Source of the DNA: Acinetobacter gerneri DSM 14967 = CIP 107464 = MTCC 9824 | GTDB taxonomy: Bacteria; Pseudomonadota; Gammaproteobacteria; Pseudomonadales; Moraxellaceae | Assembly: GCF_000368565.1 (NCBI RefSeq) | Contig: NZ_KB849549.1 | Span: 310,001 to 374,000, forward strand | Length of the DNA stretch: 64,000 bases | Direction: 5' to 3' | In this document: positions 10,204 to 18,540 of the stretch, one piece after another | How positions within the stretch are numbered: the stretch's first letter is position 1 | Layout of the letters: every line of letters starts with the position of its first letter | Position numbers and translations under genes: made by a program | The notes under the pieces: model-generated | What the model saw: the letters and a program-made list of their open reading frames with translations, nothing else | Database searches by the model: none | Told to the model about the DNA's origin: nothing

Positions 10204-11301
10204 TTATAAATCTTGAATTAAACTTACGACACGTTTTGTCGCATCTGGTTGTGCTTGCTGACGGGCTTTCACTGCCATTTCTTTCAGAACTTGACGGTTC
10301 ATCAGCGGTACCAATAAATCTTTTAACGATTCTGGCGATAGAATGGCTTGCGGACAAATTTTCGCAGCACCCGTATTTGCCAAAAATTTTGCATTGGCAG
10401 TTTGATGATCATCAACAGCGCTTGGTAAGGGTACAAAAACAGCAGCAACACCAGCGGTTGCAACCTCTGTTACAGTTAGCGCCCCAGCACGACAAATAAT
10501 CAAATCGGCATTACTATAAGCATCTGCCATATCATCAATAAACTGCTTAACTTCGACTTGTAAACTTTCAGGTTTATTTTCATAACGCGCTGAAGTTGCA
10601 TCTAAATGGTTTTGACCACATTGATGGAACACTTTAACAGGCACATCAAGCTGTTTTAATGCCTCAGGAACGCGCTCATTTAAAGCTTGCGCACCAAGCG
10701 ATCCACCCACGATTAGGACGTGGATAGGTTCAGCTGCTTTATCACGTTCATCATAGCGCCAAGCAGGACTTAAAATATCGGTAATTTCTTTACGAACAGG
10801 ATTGCCTGTAGTGACCACTTTGGCACTTTGTGGAAATGTATTTGGAAATGCTTCACAAACCGTTTTGGCAATACGAGAAAGCTGCGTATTGGTAAAACCT
10901 GCAATCGCATTTTGCTCATGAATAATGACAGGAATCCCCAAAATACGTGCTGCCAAACCACCTGGACCACACACATATCCCCCAAAGCCTGCAACTGCAT
11001 CGACTTTGAGTTCTTTCATATAACGCATTGCACTCAATGTTGCTTTTAAAATTTTAAATGGTGCAACAAGTTTACGTACAACACCGTTCCCACGGACGCC
11101 TTGAATATCAATTTGATAAAGCGGAATATCATGTTGTTTGAGAAGTCTATTTTCCATACCTGATGGTGTAGCGAGCCATGAAACCTGACAGCCTTGTTGC
11201 TGTAATTGTTTCGCAACAGCCAATGCAGGAAATACATGCCCACCTGTACCAGCAGCCATCATCATGACGTGTTTCGGTGTACTTTGCAGAGAATTGGTCA
11301 C
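10204..11301 (-). CDS. murG: UDP-GlcNAc:lipid I N-acetylglucosaminyltransferase
   Basis: Membrane-associated GT28 glycosyltransferase that converts lipid I to lipid II. The 365-aa protein shows the N-terminal GTGGHVFPALAVA loop (18-30), the GGYVCGPGGLAA motif, IHEQNAIAG, the C-domain VGGSLGAQALNE and the donor-binding ICRAGALTVTE. It is the first gene of this division-cluster segment. Upstream is a divergent transporter rather than ftsW, murD or mraY, so the cluster is split here. Confidence 0.97.
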   Translation of the reverse strand: MTNSLQSTPKHVMMMAAGTGGHVFPALAVAKQLQQQGCQVSWLATPSGMENRLLKQHDIPLYQIDIQGVRGNGVVRKLVAPFKILKATLSAMRYMKELKVDAVAGFGGYVCGPGGLAARILGIPVIIHEQNAIAGFTNTQLSRIAKTVCEAFPNTFPQSAKVVTTGNPVRKEITDILSPAWRYDERDKAAEPIHVLIVGGSLGAQALNERVPEALKQLDVPVKVFHQCGQNHLDATSARYENKPESLQVEVKQFIDDMADAYSNADLIICRAGALTVTEVATAGVAAVFVPLPSAVDDHQTANAKFLANTGAAKICPQAILSPESLKDLLVPLMNRQVLKEMAVKARQQAQPDATKRVVSLIQDL

Positions 11302-11651
11302 AGTCTAATTCTTCAAATCTAAAATGAAAGGCTATTTTTAAAAGCCAATTGTAATCACAAACACTGATGGGTAAAAGTTTATTTACTTTTTTTCACCAAC
11401 TGTTTCATTGTTTTTTTCTACCAAATTGAAAGTTTAAACTAGTTTTATTATTAATCCATCCTAAACTGCTTAATTTTGTACGATTTATATGTTTATTTAT
11501 CATGTAAATAATCATTGAAGTCATAAGCGATTATCATTTCTCTAAATACGAAAAAATATTCTGAAATCAGTGTGTTTTCTGTCTATAAATCACTTGTAAT
11601 TCTCCATATACTCTAAATAAGTTTAAATTTAATCATGGACGATTATAAAAC
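11302..11651 (+). other. AT-rich divergent intergenic region between murG and the MFS transporter
   Basis: A 350-bp non-coding stretch that must carry promoters for murG (minus) and the transporter (plus). It is rich in A/T runs. I see no confident operator, riboswitch or terminator. Confidence 0.5.
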
Positions 11652-12845
11652 GTGACAAATAAGATAACGCGACATGACATCTGGATTATTTTAGGGGGCT
11701 ATTTAGCTGCCATGCATGTTGGCAAATTATCCCCGATCATTCCGATTTTAGAAAAAGAACTACATCTCAGTTTGACCCAAGCCGGTCTAGCCTTATCTTT
11801 GGTACAAGGCGCAGGCATGCTTTTTGCGTTGTTGTTGGGAGTTTTTAGTGAACGATTTGGGCTAAAAAAATGCTTTTTACTGGGACTAAGCACCTTGGGG
11901 ATTGCCAGTATTTTAGGTGTGCTGATCCAAAATATTTACAGCCTATTTGCTTTACGTTTTTTTGAAGGCATCGGTTTTTTGTTGGTAACACTGACCGCAC
12001 CTGCGATTTTAAAACGTATTTGTGATCCGCAAAAAATCAATATGAAAATGGGATTTTGGGGATCTTATATGGGGCTTGGCGTAGGCTTAGCCATGATCAG
12101 CATTCCACTTTTACTACAATTTATGTCTTGGCAAAGCATCTGGGTCATTTTAGGGATCATCTGTTTAGCGGTCGCTGGTATCGTGGCAAAACTCGTGCAA
12201 GTCCCACATAACCACAATACAGTTTCAAATGGTCATTCTTTTTCTGGCACCTTAAAGCTGATCTTAACCCACCCTCCTGTTGTTGCACTGGCGATTATTT
12301 TTACCTGTTATACCAGTCAATGGCTCACTGTCGTAGGGTTCCTGCCGAGTATTTATACCAGCCATCACATTGAGCTTAAAACAGCGAGTTTGCTCACAGC
12401 ATTTGTTTCTATTTCCAATATTTTAGGGACATTGGCTTCAGGTTGGTTGTTGCATCACGGCATTACTCCAAAACGGCTTTTGCGCATTGGTTTTTGTACC
12501 ATGATGCTGATGAGTTGGGTGATGTTCTTTCTCTCAGATCACTTGGCATTTCCAATTCAATACCTAAGCGTTGTGCTCTTTTCTGCAGTTGGTGGCTTGA
12601 TTCCGACCACAGTATTTGCCATTAGTCTGCATTATGCACCAAAACCTTATGCAGTGGCAGCGAGCGTCGGGCTGGTTTTACAGATTTCGGCATTTGGTCA
12701 ATTTGTACTTCCTCCACTCAGTGCCATGTTGGTATCGCATACACACAATTGGAGCAATATCGCGTGGGCAACCACAGCCTTGTCTATCTTGGGTCTATTT
12801 ATCGTCTGGAAACTCTTTCAACGCCACCCGATTCAAGCAGCTTAA
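11652..12845 (+). CDS. MFS transporter
   Basis: A 397-aa major facilitator superfamily permease with about 12 hydrophobic segments. The first loop carries a GVFSERFGLKKCFLLG motif-A-like sequence, typical of the family. It starts with GTG at 11652; an ATG 17 nt upstream is out of frame and stops after six codons. It is divergent from murG and convergent with gshB, with which it shares a bidirectional terminator. Nothing in the sequence fixes the substrate; it resembles small-molecule or CynX-like antiporters only in a general way. Confidence 0.88.
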   Translation: MTNKITRHDIWIILGGYLAAMHVGKLSPIIPILEKELHLSLTQAGLALSLVQGAGMLFALLLGVFSERFGLKKCFLLGLSTLGIASILGVLIQNIYSLFALRFFEGIGFLLVTLTAPAILKRICDPQKINMKMGFWGSYMGLGVGLAMISIPLLLQFMSWQSIWVILGIICLAVAGIVAKLVQVPHNHNTVSNGHSFSGTLKLILTHPPVVALAIIFTCYTSQWLTVVGFLPSIYTSHHIELKTASLLTAFVSISNILGTLASGWLLHHGITPKRLLRIGFCTMMLMSWVMFFLSDHLAFPIQYLSVVLFSAVGGLIPTTVFAISLHYAPKPYAVAASVGLVLQISAFGQFVLPPLSAMLVSHTHNWSNIAWATTALSILGLFIVWKLFQRHPIQAA

Positions 12846-12880
12846 AATAATCTAAAAAAGACATTTTCGTAGCCCAAAAA

Positions 12881-12908
12881 ATAAAGCCTCGATCATTCGA
12901 GGCTTTAT
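12881..12908. terminator. Bidirectional terminator between MFS transporter and gshB
   Basis: Perfect 12-bp inverted repeat ATAAAGCCTCGA / TCGAGGCTTTAT with a 4-nt loop, lying between two convergent genes. T-rich sequence on both sides allows use from both directions. Confidence 0.85.
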
Positions 12909-12930
12909 CCTTAAAAGATTTGAATCCGTT

Positions 12931-13875
12931 TTAAGCTTTCAATCCTGCTTCCAACACATCAAATAAATCATCCGCAATTGAAGTACCAAATTGCGCATCG
13001 ATCTCACGCAAACATGTTGGGCTTGTCACATTAATTTCTGTCACATAATCCCCAATCACATCCAAGCCCACAAAAACCAAACCTTTTTCTTTTAAAAATG
13101 GTCCTACTTTTGCTGCAATTTCACGGTCATTTTCCGTTAATGGTCGAGCTTCACCTAAACCACCAGCAGCCAAATTGCCTCGCACTTCACCATTTTGCGG
13201 GATACGTGCCAAACAATATGGTACAGGTTCACCATTAATCATCAAGATGCGTTTATCACCATCAACAATTTCAGGAATATAACGTTGCGCCATAATCGGT
13301 TGCGTACCGTTATTGGTCAAAATCTCAATAGTAGAACCAATATTAACGCCATCTTTGTACAAACGGAAAATACCCATTCCGCCCATACCATCCAGCGGTT
13401 TTACGATCACATCACCATGTTGTTTGAGAAAATCACGAATCAAACTTTGCTGTGAGGTCACCAAAGTCGGTACCTGGAGTTCTGGGAATTGTGTTGCGAA
13501 CAGCTTTTCGTTGCAGTCACGTAGGCTTTGTGGCTTATTGATAATCCATGAACCTTCACGTTCTGCTTGCTCTAAAATATAAGTGGTATAAACAAAATTC
13601 ATATCAAAAGGCGGATCTTTACGCATCAAAACGACGTCATAGCTTGCCAATGATTCTTTTTTCTTTTCGCCTAACTCATAATAATGATTGTAATCTTCAA
13701 ATACTTTTAACGGCGAAATCAAACCAAATGCTTTACCTTGATCGATATATAAATCTTGTTGTAATGCATAACCTAATTCATGACCACGACGACTCGCAGC
13801 CCATAACATTGCAATAGTTGAATCTTTTTTTAAGTTAATATTTTCGATGGGATCCATCACAACAAGTACGCGCAT
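12931..13875 (-). CDS. gshB: Glutathione synthetase
   Basis: ATP-grasp ligase joining gamma-glutamylcysteine and glycine, the second step of glutathione synthesis. The 314-aa size is standard. It has the N-terminal VVMDPIENINLKKDSTIAML segment, the ATP-grasp VKPLDGMGGMGIFR loop, IPEIVDGDKRILMINGEPVPY, and the C-terminal EINVTSPTCLREID Mg/substrate motif. The first-step enzyme gshA is also in this window (32761-34338), as a separate unit. It is a single-gene unit. Confidence 0.97.
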   Translation of the reverse strand: MRVLVVMDPIENINLKKDSTIAMLWAASRRGHELGYALQQDLYIDQGKAFGLISPLKVFEDYNHYYELGEKKKESLASYDVVLMRKDPPFDMNFVYTTYILEQAEREGSWIINKPQSLRDCNEKLFATQFPELQVPTLVTSQQSLIRDFLKQHGDVIVKPLDGMGGMGIFRLYKDGVNIGSTIEILTNNGTQPIMAQRYIPEIVDGDKRILMINGEPVPYCLARIPQNGEVRGNLAAGGLGEARPLTENDREIAAKVGPFLKEKGLVFVGLDVIGDYVTEINVTSPTCLREIDAQFGTSIADDLFDVLEAGLKA

Positions 13876-14087
13876 TTTTAAACTCTTATCAGACTTTTAA
13901 ATTACCCAACAGTATAACGGAGATTATGCCGTTCCTTTTCTAAATTTTGCTATGCTTGCTTAGTATTATGTAAGTATGCTTCTATCCAAATATCCAAAGC
14001 TTTTTCTCTCAGACCTATTAAGCAATAAAATATTTACCAAAGCCCCTAAACGACTTTAAAATTCAACCCACGAATATAAAAATACCA

Positions 14088-14828
14088 ATGAAGAATATGC
14101 ATCATCAAAATTTACCGCAGCTGATTATTGAAAAATCAGGGATGCTGACTTTCCCTGAAATCAAGCTCAAGCTTAACCCCAAAACCCTCACGCCCAAACA
14201 ATGCAGAATTGCTTTACAAGCATATAAAAATGATGATGAGAGTGATGTAGGTACAGGTTATTATTGGCAATATTATAAAATTCTATTTGAAAGTTATCCG
14301 ACCTATCTATCCTTTTGTTTTTATGGAACGCAGTGCGAGCAAATCAGCTTGGCGGTTTCATTACCTACAGATCAATATCAGGATAATTGGTTAACTGAAG
14401 AAAGCATGAACAATGCAATAAAATTCTTTAACAATGCTTTTAAAAAACAGTTTGATGGGAAACTAGGATACGGCTCTGTTTATAATGTATTTGATCCACG
14501 TAGTTATTCTGCAAGTACAGGGATTAGTTATAGTGTTAAAAAATTAGATTATGCTGTCAGCATGCGCCGAAAAAGAAATGAATTTGTTGATTTTGCAGAC
14601 ATCAATGCACAAGGAATAAAGGTCTATACCATTTTTGGTATGACCAAACAAAATGTCCTAGTCGATAATAACAGCTATGGGCATATAGATAAAAAATGTC
14701 TCTCAGAACAAGAATGTTTGGCAGAAGCCCTAAAAATGATTCAAGAATATAAAAATAAGGGTTATAAAATCACAAAAGAAACGGGCAAAGCGATTGCATA
14801 CAATGCGATTGATGAAAAAGAATTATGA
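14088..14828 (+). CDS. Uncharacterised protein (246 aa)
   Basis: I do not recognise a family. The protein is soluble-looking, lacks a signal peptide or membrane segment, and is rich in Lys, Asn and Tyr. The composition is more A/T-biased than neighbouring core genes. An aromatic patch (GYYWQYYKILFESYPTYLSFCFYG) lies at about 65-88. The start ATG lacks a clear Shine-Dalgarno; a second in-frame ATG is four codons in. An IS element inserted 34 bp after its stop. Together with the orphan at 15755 it forms a small variable patch between gshB and pyrE. Confidence 0.6.
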   Translation: MKNMHHQNLPQLIIEKSGMLTFPEIKLKLNPKTLTPKQCRIALQAYKNDDESDVGTGYYWQYYKILFESYPTYLSFCFYGTQCEQISLAVSLPTDQYQDNWLTEESMNNAIKFFNNAFKKQFDGKLGYGSVYNVFDPRSYSASTGISYSVKKLDYAVSMRRKRNEFVDFADINAQGIKVYTIFGMTKQNVLVDNNSYGHIDKKCLSEQECLAEALKMIQEYKNKGYKITKETGKAIAYNAIDEKEL

Positions 14829-14862
14829 AAATAATCTTTTGAAAAATCCCTTTAAATATCTA

Positions 14863-15719
14863 GGGTCTGTTGACATTTGTTGCCTAAAAAAATAGCGAGA
14901 TAGTAAAATTAAATCGCCAAACCCAATTTTACCCCCGCTATGCCTCGTACAATGCTGAATGATCAACACTGGTCTAAGTTACTTTCTATTTTCCGTCACT
15001 TTAATATTTATCTCAAACTAAATTTAAGAAATTTTATCGAAGCTATTCTATTTCGTATCAGAACAGGTTGTCCTTGGAGAGATTTACCTCAAGAATTTGG
15101 TAAGCCAAACTCTATCTTTAAGAAATACAATCGTTGGTCTAAAAATGATAAGTTTATGAATATTTTTAAATTATTTAGTAAACATGCTGATAAAGAATGG
15201 ATATTTATTGATGGTAGCCACGTACGGGCACACCAGCATTCTTCAGGTATTAATAATCAAGATATTTCCAAAAGTATCGGTGGTAATAGTTCAAAAATAC
15301 ATTTAGCAGTTGATTCTAATGGTAATCCCATTGAGTTTATTATTTCAGATGGAACTTCCCATGATATTAAGATAGCCCCTGATCTGGTATCAAAATTAGA
15401 TTTAACTGAATCAGAAATATTATGTGCTGATAAAGGTTATGACTCAGACAACTTCAGGACTCAAATTGAGCAAACAAAAACTAAGTCAAATATTCCTAGA
15501 AAATCAAACACTAAGTCTAACAATGATCATATGGATTGGCATATCTATAAAATCAGGCACTTAGTTGAGAATTCATTCTGTAGGTTAAAACAATTTAGAG
15601 GAATTTCAACTCGATATGACAAGCTAAAGCGTAATTATCAAAGTGCTGTCGCTCTTGCTTGTATATTTATTTGGTTACCATTGTAGGTTAAGTTCCATAC
15701 TGCAAATGTCAACACACCC
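14863..15719 (+). mobile_element. Complete IS5-family (IS427-like) insertion sequence, 857 bp
   Basis: Bounded by 17-bp terminal inverted repeats starting GGGT[C/G]TGTTGACATTTG (left end 14863, right end 15719), with one mismatch. A TA direct duplication flanks it (14861-14862 and 15720-15721). The reconstructed target is CTAG, the sort of target preferred by IS427-group elements. It encodes one uninterrupted transposase. It inserted between two orphan genes and breaks neither. Confidence 0.9.
14940..15686 (+). CDS. IS5-family DDE transposase
   Basis: A 248-aa transposase of the IS5/IS427 type, with an N-terminal DUF4096-like region (RTGCPWRDLPQEFG) and a DDE domain. Likely catalytic residues are D91 (FIDGSHVRAH), D164 (CADKGYDSD) and E210 (HLVENSFCRLKQFR), the last with the usual C-terminal spacing of R and K. 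Many IS427 members split the gene across a programmed frameshift; here it is one frame. The frame is full length and both ends of the element are intact, so it may be active. Confidence 0.93.
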   Translation: MPRTMLNDQHWSKLLSIFRHFNIYLKLNLRNFIEAILFRIRTGCPWRDLPQEFGKPNSIFKKYNRWSKNDKFMNIFKLFSKHADKEWIFIDGSHVRAHQHSSGINNQDISKSIGGNSSKIHLAVDSNGNPIEFIISDGTSHDIKIAPDLVSKLDLTESEILCADKGYDSDNFRTQIEQTKTKSNIPRKSNTKSNNDHMDWHIYKIRHLVENSFCRLKQFRGISTRYDKLKRNYQSAVALACIFIWLPL

Positions 15720-15754
15720 TAGACAGATTGATCACTTAGAGCATTTTTAATTCT

Positions 15755-16330
15755 TCATTTTTCAAAGTCAGGATCATCGGCAATGACTGGCTTTATTTTA
15801 GCGCGATATTTCTTTTCAGCATCGGATCTTGATTGATCAGACAAAATCGACTGAGTCACTTCGGGCGATATCGGCAAATCCAAACAAGCTGAGCACCTAG
15901 ATGAAATATCCGTGCGATTTGTGACGTTTAATAAAATCAATACTTCGATAGGTCTTCCTGTATCAAAATCGGTATTTTTTAAACTTTCACACAACTTTGT
16001 AGCATAGTTTTTTTCCAATAAACCCAACGTGACATTTTGAACTTTAACCGCCACATCCCGAGACTGCTCTCCAACTTTTTGTAATAAAGCTTCAGTCTGA
16101 TAATTAAGATCAGTATCAGTCAGCATGAGCGTATTCATCAAACGATCATAGTTATATCTGGGCACGATGAGGCTAACTGCAAACGTTTGATTGCAAGATA
16201 CAAAATAGGGATTTTTATGAAAATACATTTCCCTGTAAATTTTGTATTTGCGCCAACGCGCTTGGTCATAATGAAACAAACCAATCGTTAAAATGATGAC
16301 GAGAATAACCGCTAATATGAGAAATATCAT
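15755..16330 (-). CDS. Uncharacterised membrane-anchored protein (191 aa)
   Basis: Unrecognised family. Residues 1-19 form a strongly hydrophobic segment (IFLILAVILVIILTIGLF) followed by a basic stretch (RWRKYKIYR), which suggests a single N-terminal membrane anchor or an uncleaved signal. The soluble remainder contains four cysteines, including a CSAC motif near residue 132. It lies tail-to-tail with the IS element and upstream of the pyrE terminator. A role cannot be inferred. Confidence 0.6.
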   Translation of the reverse strand: MIFLILAVILVIILTIGLFHYDQARWRKYKIYREMYFHKNPYFVSCNQTFAVSLIVPRYNYDRLMNTLMLTDTDLNYQTEALLQKVGEQSRDVAVKVQNVTLGLLEKNYATKLCESLKNTDFDTGRPIEVLILLNVTNRTDISSRCSACLDLPISPEVTQSILSDQSRSDAEKKYRAKIKPVIADDPDFEK

Positions 16331-16370
16331 GTTCTCTACTGTGTGCGTATGACTTTTTACAGAACCAAAA

Positions 16371-16392
16371 ATAAGGAGCTATTGCTCCTTAT
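16371..16392 (-). terminator. Terminator of pyrE
   Basis: 9-bp perfect inverted repeat ATAAGGAGC / GCTCCTTAT with a 4-nt loop, followed by a T run in the minus direction, about 75 nt past the pyrE stop. Confidence 0.75.
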
Positions 16393-16465
16393 CTCGGCGT
16401 TATTTCAGTTTAAAAATATTTGTAATATCAAAACATATTCAATTTACAAACATTTTCACCCTATT

Positions 16466-17116
16466 TTATACACCATATTTTTTACGATATGCTTGCATTT
16501 TTGCAAGTGCTTCTGTTTCGCCTTTACCATCTAAATAATCCATCAAATCACTCATGGTAATCAAAGCGTGTACAGGAATTTCCAATTCTTTTTGCACTTC
16601 TTGGATGGCAGAAAGTGTGCCCTGTCCTTTTTCTTGACGATCCAATGCAACTAAAACACCAGCAATCGTTGCACCAGCATTTTTTAGGATTGTTACAACT
16701 TCACGGATTGCAGTACCTGCAGTGATGACATCATCAATAATCCAGACTTTTTTGCCTTCAACAGATGCACCAACCAATACACCACCTTCACCGTGATCTT
16801 TGGCTTCTTTTCGGTTAAAACCCCATGGTACACTGACGCTGTGATTTTGAGACAATGCAACTGCTGTTGCTGCTACAAATGGGATACCTTTATACGCTGG
16901 GCCAAAAATAACTTCAACATTTTTACATTCTGTTAATTTATCAGCATAGCCTTGCGCCAATAACGATAAAGCTTCACCATCATTGAGCAAGCCAGCATTA
17001 AAAAAATAAGGACTCACGCGTCCTGATTTTAAAGTAAACTCACCAAATTTAAGCACGCCACGTGATAATGCGAGTTCGATAAAAGCTTGAGGGTTAAATT
17101 GAGCTGGCGCTGACAT
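16466..17116 (-). CDS. pyrE: Orotate phosphoribosyltransferase
   Basis: Cytoplasmic enzyme converting orotate and PRPP to OMP in pyrimidine synthesis. The 216-aa protein has LKSGRVSPYFFNAG, GPAYKGIPFV, and the PRPP-binding VWIIDDVITAGTAIRE loop. A flexible-loop region (NRKEAKDHGEGG) supplies the catalytic Lys. The start codon is immediately adjacent to, and divergent from, the crc-like gene, the pyrE/crc arrangement known in pseudomonads. Confidence 0.97.
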   Translation of the reverse strand: MSAPAQFNPQAFIELALSRGVLKFGEFTLKSGRVSPYFFNAGLLNDGEALSLLAQGYADKLTECKNVEVIFGPAYKGIPFVAATAVALSQNHSVSVPWGFNRKEAKDHGEGGVLVGASVEGKKVWIIDDVITAGTAIREVVTILKNAGATIAGVLVALDRQEKGQGTLSAIQEVQKELEIPVHALITMSDLMDYLDGKGETEALAKMQAYRKKYGV

Positions 17117-17156
17117 GAAGTGCTCCGAAATACTTAAAATGAGGTTAGACCCGAAT

Positions 17157-17975
17157 ATGATACCAAAGAGTAGCTATCCAAGTGATCAAAAAATTTTAAG
17201 AGTCGTATCGATTAACGTAAATGGTTTGCGTTCTTCAGTAACTAAAGGCTTACTTGAATGGTTAGAAAAGTCTGACGCTGACGTTGTATGCATGCAAGAA
17301 AGCCGTATTACGCATGAGCAATGGACTGATAAATTTAAACCTGAAGGGTGGTTTACTCATCTTTTCCCAGCAGAACGTGCAGGTTATGCAGGGACTGCGA
17401 TCTATAGTCGCCATCCATTTGTATCAGTAAATAATGGTTTAGGTTTTGAACTGGCTGACTCACAAGGTCGTTTTATTACGGCTGAATTTGATCTTGGTTT
17501 GGAACAACCTGCTCATATTTGCTCATTATATTTACCGTCAGGTTCATCGGGCGACGAAGCTCAAGCTCGTAAAGATCACTTTTTAGAAGAATATACAAAA
17601 ATTTTAAAACAATGGCGTGATGAAAATAAATCCATCATTGTCTGCGGTGACTACAACATCGTGCATAAACGCATTGATATTAAAAACTGGTCTGGTAACC
17701 AAAAATCTTCAGGTTGTTTACCACATGAACGTGCATGGTTAGATCATATTTATGACGATTTAGGTTATGTCGATACTTTCCGTGAAGTTCGTAAAGAGGC
17801 AGAATTGTATTCATGGTGGTCCAATCGCGGACAAGCCCGTGCCAAGAACGTGGGTTGGCGTATCGATTACCAAGCATGCTCACCTGATTGGAAAGACCGA
17901 ACTGTCAATGCATGGGTATATAAAGAAGAATGGTACAGTGACCATGCTCCAGTGATTATTGATTATAAATTGTGA
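17157..17975 (+). CDS. crc: Crc-like protein of the exonuclease III / EEP family
   Basis: Endonuclease-exonuclease-phosphatase fold protein matching Crc, which together with Hfq mediates catabolite repression of translation in Pseudomonas and Acinetobacter. I start it at ATG 17157 (272 aa); ATGs at 17139 and 17115 are in frame, the latter overlapping the pyrE start. Unlike Pseudomonas Crc, the nuclease residues look intact: E48 (CMQES), D165 and N167 (GDYNIVH), D237 (GWRIDYQ), D262-H263 (SDHAP). It could therefore be an active exonuclease III homologue. The LDIKNW-like segment and divergence from pyrE favour Crc. Confidence 0.85.
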   Translation: MIPKSSYPSDQKILRVVSINVNGLRSSVTKGLLEWLEKSDADVVCMQESRITHEQWTDKFKPEGWFTHLFPAERAGYAGTAIYSRHPFVSVNNGLGFELADSQGRFITAEFDLGLEQPAHICSLYLPSGSSGDEAQARKDHFLEEYTKILKQWRDENKSIIVCGDYNIVHKRIDIKNWSGNQKSSGCLPHERAWLDHIYDDLGYVDTFREVRKEAELYSWWSNRGQARAKNVGWRIDYQACSPDWKDRTVNAWVYKEEWYSDHAPVIIDYKL

Positions 17976-18157
17976 CATTCATCACAAAAATGCTATTTAA
18001 TTTGATGAAATTTTGATTTATTCTGGTTGAAAACATAAAAAATATTTCAATCAGAATAATCAGTTTACAACTGTTCACTCAACACACGCCAATCACCTAC
18101 AGTTCTTGTCGAATTTGAGTATGTTTATTCCTACTAAAAAGGTGCATTATTACTTCA
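17976..18157. repeat. Hairpin-containing spacer after crc
   Basis: A 17-bp near-perfect inverted repeat (18015-18032 with 18045-18061; arms GATTTATTCTGGTTGAAA and TTTCAATCAGAATAATC, one bulge and one mismatch) lies 40 nt after the crc stop. It could be a weak terminator or an operator for the sRNA candidate that follows. No T run follows it on the plus strand. Confidence 0.45.
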
Positions 18158-18307
18158 CGGCGCAGGGACATGTCAGGATGACAGCAAAAGGATAGGAAGC
18201 CGTAGGATGAAAAGGAAATAAAAACAGGAGTTTTTATTTTTCAAGGATGTGACATTGGACGTTGTTATGAGACCCGCATGATCAGGATGATTAAATGCGG
18301 GTTTTCT
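18158..18307 (+). ncRNA. Candidate CsrB/RsmY/RsmZ-like CsrA-titrating small RNA
   Basis: About 150 nt without an open frame but with ten GGA triplets, eight as AGGA. Several sit in hairpin loops: TGTC-AGGAT-GACA (18171-18183), a 10-bp stem AAATAAAAAC/GTTTTTATTT with an exact AGGA loop (18216-18239), TCA-AGGATG-TGA (18241-18252), and ATC-AGGAT-GAT (18281-18291) inside the loop of the terminator. The terminator stem is ACCCGCAT/ATGCGGGT (18272-18279, 18295-18302), followed by TTTT. A -10-like TATTAC at 18148 would place the 5' end near 18160. This repeat-in-loop layout defines CsrA/RsmA decoy RNAs. I saw no clear GacA box. Inference from sequence only. Confidence 0.68.
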
Positions 18308-18540
18308 CTATTGTTACACCCTTTTTTATTTTTATCATTATTATTAGATTATTTATTGTTCTTCTATCTTTTTCCTATCGCCTTTCATGTGATTTATTTT
18401 GCATTTCTTATATTGCAATAATATGACATACATCACATTTTTCAAAATAAGTTTTTTTTATTTATATATTCAAGACTAGAGCTTTGAGTGTTTATTGATT
18501 ACCCTTAGAGACATAATTTAGAAATGTTCAGGAAATATTC

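Noticed and set aside
11302..11651. Fur box in the murG/MFS divergent region
   Set aside because: Partial ATTATCATT-like words occur, but no 19-bp match to the Fur consensus is visible.
18158..18307. CrcZ-type RNA that titrates Hfq/Crc instead of CsrA
   Set aside because: A-rich AAnAAnAA-like stretches exist, but the dominant repeated feature is AGGA in hairpin loops, which fits CsrA decoys better. Not fully excluded.
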